Source of the DNA: Spirochaetales bacterium
Lineage (GTDB): Bacteria; Spirochaetota; Spirochaetia; DSM-27196; SLST01
Assembly (NCBI GenBank): GCA_028284845.1
Contig: JANQQY010000521.1
Location: forward strand, 1 to 5,433
Reading direction: 5' to 3'
Length of the DNA stretch: 5,433 nt
The notes beneath the pieces were generated by a model, which was not told where the DNA came from, searched no databases, and saw only the letters and a program-made list of their open reading frames with translations. Position numbers and translations under genes: made by a program. Each line of letters opens with the position of its first letter. The first letter of the stretch is position 1. Shown piece by piece: positions 4,537 through 5,433 of this stretch.

Positions 4537-4572
4537 TTGACTCATCTTCATATCCGGATGATACTCTTCCCA
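4537..4572 (+). promoter_or_regulatory. Near-consensus promoter, apparently leaderless, for the small secreted protein
   Basis: TTGACT (4537-4542), a 17-nt spacer and GATACT (4560-4565) are followed by 6 nt and ATG 4572. This is the best sigma-70-type promoter in the window. The predicted start point is the A of the ATG, and the six bases before it (CTTCCC) cannot act as an SD. An overlapping alternative -10, TACTCT (4562-4567), has an extended TGA in front. Confidence 0.6.
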
Positions 4573-4814
4573 TGAAGCGAATGACGTGGATTCCGGTTGT
4601 TGCGGGTGCACTGCTCCTGACGATTGCCATCCCTACGGTGAGCGCGAACGTGCTTGGTTTTGGCCAGACAACCGATTCAGAGAGTTTCAACGCGCTCGTC
4701 CAGCAGACCGAACTGCTCTACGGCGGGTCCGATGAGAGTGCCGCGAAGACCCCGGCAGCGGACGACTACTACAGCTGCAGCGTCGAGGGTCAATACGGCG
4801 CGAACGCCTACTAG
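4572..4814 (+). CDS. Small secreted acidic protein of unknown function
   Basis: I do not recognise this 80-aa protein. It starts with a textbook Sec signal peptide: positive MKRMTW, a hydrophobic core about 7-20, Pro21, and a V-S-A cleavage motif with processing expected after Ala25. The predicted mature part is 55 aa and strongly acidic (about seven net negative charges). It contains a short amphipathic stretch (SFNALVQQTELLYGG, 38-52), a disordered Ser/Ala/Pro/Asp part (53-65), and a Tyr-rich end DDYYSCSVEGQYGANAY with a single Cys69. There is no lipobox, anchor or second Cys, so a disulfide would need a partner. The coding case rests on the signal peptide and the good promoter in front. 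The gene stands alone between the DinB-like and aldo/keto reductase genes. An excreted peptide or a cell-envelope factor would both fit, but nothing in the sequence decides. Confidence 0.72.
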   Translation: MKRMTWIPVVAGALLLTIAIPTVSANVLGFGQTTDSESFNALVQQTELLYGGSDESAAKTPAADDYYSCSVEGQYGANAY

Positions 4815-4859
4815 AGAGTACCCTCCAGCGAACAGCTTCTCCCGCACCTCGGAACCCGG

Positions 4860-4879
4860 TACGATGCTCCGGGGTGTAT
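4860..4879 (+). promoter_or_regulatory. Possible -10 and short leader of the aldo/keto reductase gene
   Basis: TACGAT (4860-4865) lies 14 nt before ATG 4880 and 8 nt before an in-frame GTG at 4874. CGGGG (4870-4874) is only a weak SD. ACCCGG (4854-4859) can pair with CCGGGGT (4869-4875) with one bulged G, which would place the -10 in the loop. The -35 candidate TTCTCC (4837-4842) is poor. Read-through from the preceding gene, 65 nt away, is also possible. Confidence 0.25.
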
Positions 4880-5433
4880 ATGGAATACAGACAACTCGGC
4901 CGTTCCGGCCTCAAGGTCTCTGAGCTCTGCCTTGGCACGATGACGTTTGGTCACGGGACATCGCCCGACGAGGCGATCTCCATGGTTGATCAAGCCCTCG
5001 ACGCAGGGATTAACTTTTTTGACACAGCGAACTCGTATGCCGATGCGCAATCGGAGTCGATCCTTGGTCGCGCATTAAAGGACCGCCGCAGCGAAGCGGT
5101 GGTGGCGACCAAGTTCTACAACCCCATGGGCGAGGGTCCAAACGACTCCGGTATGTCGCGCTATCACATCATGCAGGCGATCGAGGGAAGCCTCTCTCGC
5201 CTCGACATGGACCATGTCGACATCTACTACATTCACCACGTTGATCAAGAGACTCCGCTCGACGAGATGCTCCGGGCGCTCGACGATCTTGTGCGACAAG
5301 GCAAGGTGCGCTACATCGCCTGCAGCAACTACGAAACATGGCGCCTGATGGAGGCCCTCTGGATTTCCGACTCACTGCACTTGGCGCGGTTCATCTGCTA
5401 CCAGCCGCAATACAGCCTCCTCGTTCGGGACAT
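4880..5433 (+). CDS. Aldo/keto reductase, N-terminal ~184 residues (cut by window edge)
   Basis: An NADPH-dependent oxidoreductase with a (beta/alpha)8 barrel that reduces aldehydes or ketones. It begins MEYRQLGRSGLKVSELCLGTMTFG, the standard AKR N-terminus. The catalytic tetrad is complete: Asp48 in FFDTANSY, Tyr53, Lys78 in ATKF and His119 in YYIHHVD. Further family marks are SESILGRALK (58-67), SLSRLDMDHVDIYYIH, LDDLVRQGKVRYIACSNY and the QPQYSLLVRD segment at the edge. The FFDTANSYADAQSE and GK.RYI..SNY pattern fits the long-chain AKR group that includes YghZ/Gpr-like enzymes. The C-terminal cofactor-binding part lies outside the window. The start at ATG 4880 is preferred because EYRQLG is where these proteins begin; GTG 4874 would add two residues. 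Substrate unknown. Confidence 0.93.
   Translation, partial: MEYRQLGRSGLKVSELCLGTMTFGHGTSPDEAISMVDQALDAGINFFDTANSYADAQSESILGRALKDRRSEAVVATKFYNPMGEGPNDSGMSRYHIMQAIEGSLSRLDMDHVDIYYIHHVDQETPLDEMLRALDDLVRQGKVRYIACSNYETWRLMEALWISDSLHLARFICYQPQYSLLVRD

Noticed and set aside
4654..4923. Alternative frame across the secreted-protein gene and into the aldo/keto reductase start
   Set aside because: Arg/Thr-rich product without a signal or domain, and it crosses two better-supported genes and their intergenic region.

Overview
This is an ordinary bacterial chromosomal stretch with G+C in the upper fifties by eye. It is densely packed, with eight clear protein-coding genes, two of them cut by the window ends. 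I saw no RNA gene, mobile element, integrase, CRISPR array or phage gene. The taxon cannot be fixed from the sequence. Several genes have no Shine-Dalgarno (SD) sequence but carry a -10-like hexamer 5 or 6 nt before the start codon. Together with the G+C this suggests a lineage that uses many leaderless mRNAs (Actinobacteria, Chloroflexi or Deinococcus-like), but that is a guess.

Layout. (1) Minus strand, 1-832: a short Crp/Fnr-type regulator (start GTG at 832) followed 54 nt later by the N-terminus of an ALDH3-type aldehyde dehydrogenase that runs off the left edge. Between them lies a 14-bp palindrome of Crp/Fnr-operator type. It is centred exactly at -41.5 relative to a TACACT -10 element in front of the dehydrogenase. 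(2) Plus strand, 1012-2034: a divergently transcribed glyceraldehyde-3-phosphate dehydrogenase with a good SD, followed by a run of hairpins ending in an intrinsic terminator (2118-2152). (3) Minus strand, 3536-2128: a type II haloacid dehalogenase-like HAD hydrolase, then a RimJ/RimL-type GNAT acetyltransferase. The last codons of the GNAT gene run into the terminator of the converging GAPDH gene. (4) Plus strand, 3608-4482: a glyoxalase/VOC protein and a DinB-like protein joined by an ATGA stop/start overlap, so they are probably translationally coupled. (5) Plus strand, 4499-4814: a long hairpin, a near-consensus promoter that appears to start transcription on the A of the ATG, and a small secreted acidic protein of unknown function. 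(6) Plus strand, 4880 to the right edge: the N-terminal part of an aldo/keto reductase with its full catalytic tetrad.

The genes are mostly central or redox metabolism plus small-molecule modification and detoxification: aldehyde oxidation, glycolysis, dehalogenation, VOC and DinB chemistry, and carbonyl reduction. They do not form one obvious pathway. The most interesting signals are regulatory: the -41.5 palindrome before the aldehyde dehydrogenase, a short upstream ORF whose stop overlaps the regulator's start, and the recurring leaderless-promoter architecture. The only gene of truly unknown kind is the small secreted protein at 4572-4814. I found no convincing new multi-gene system.
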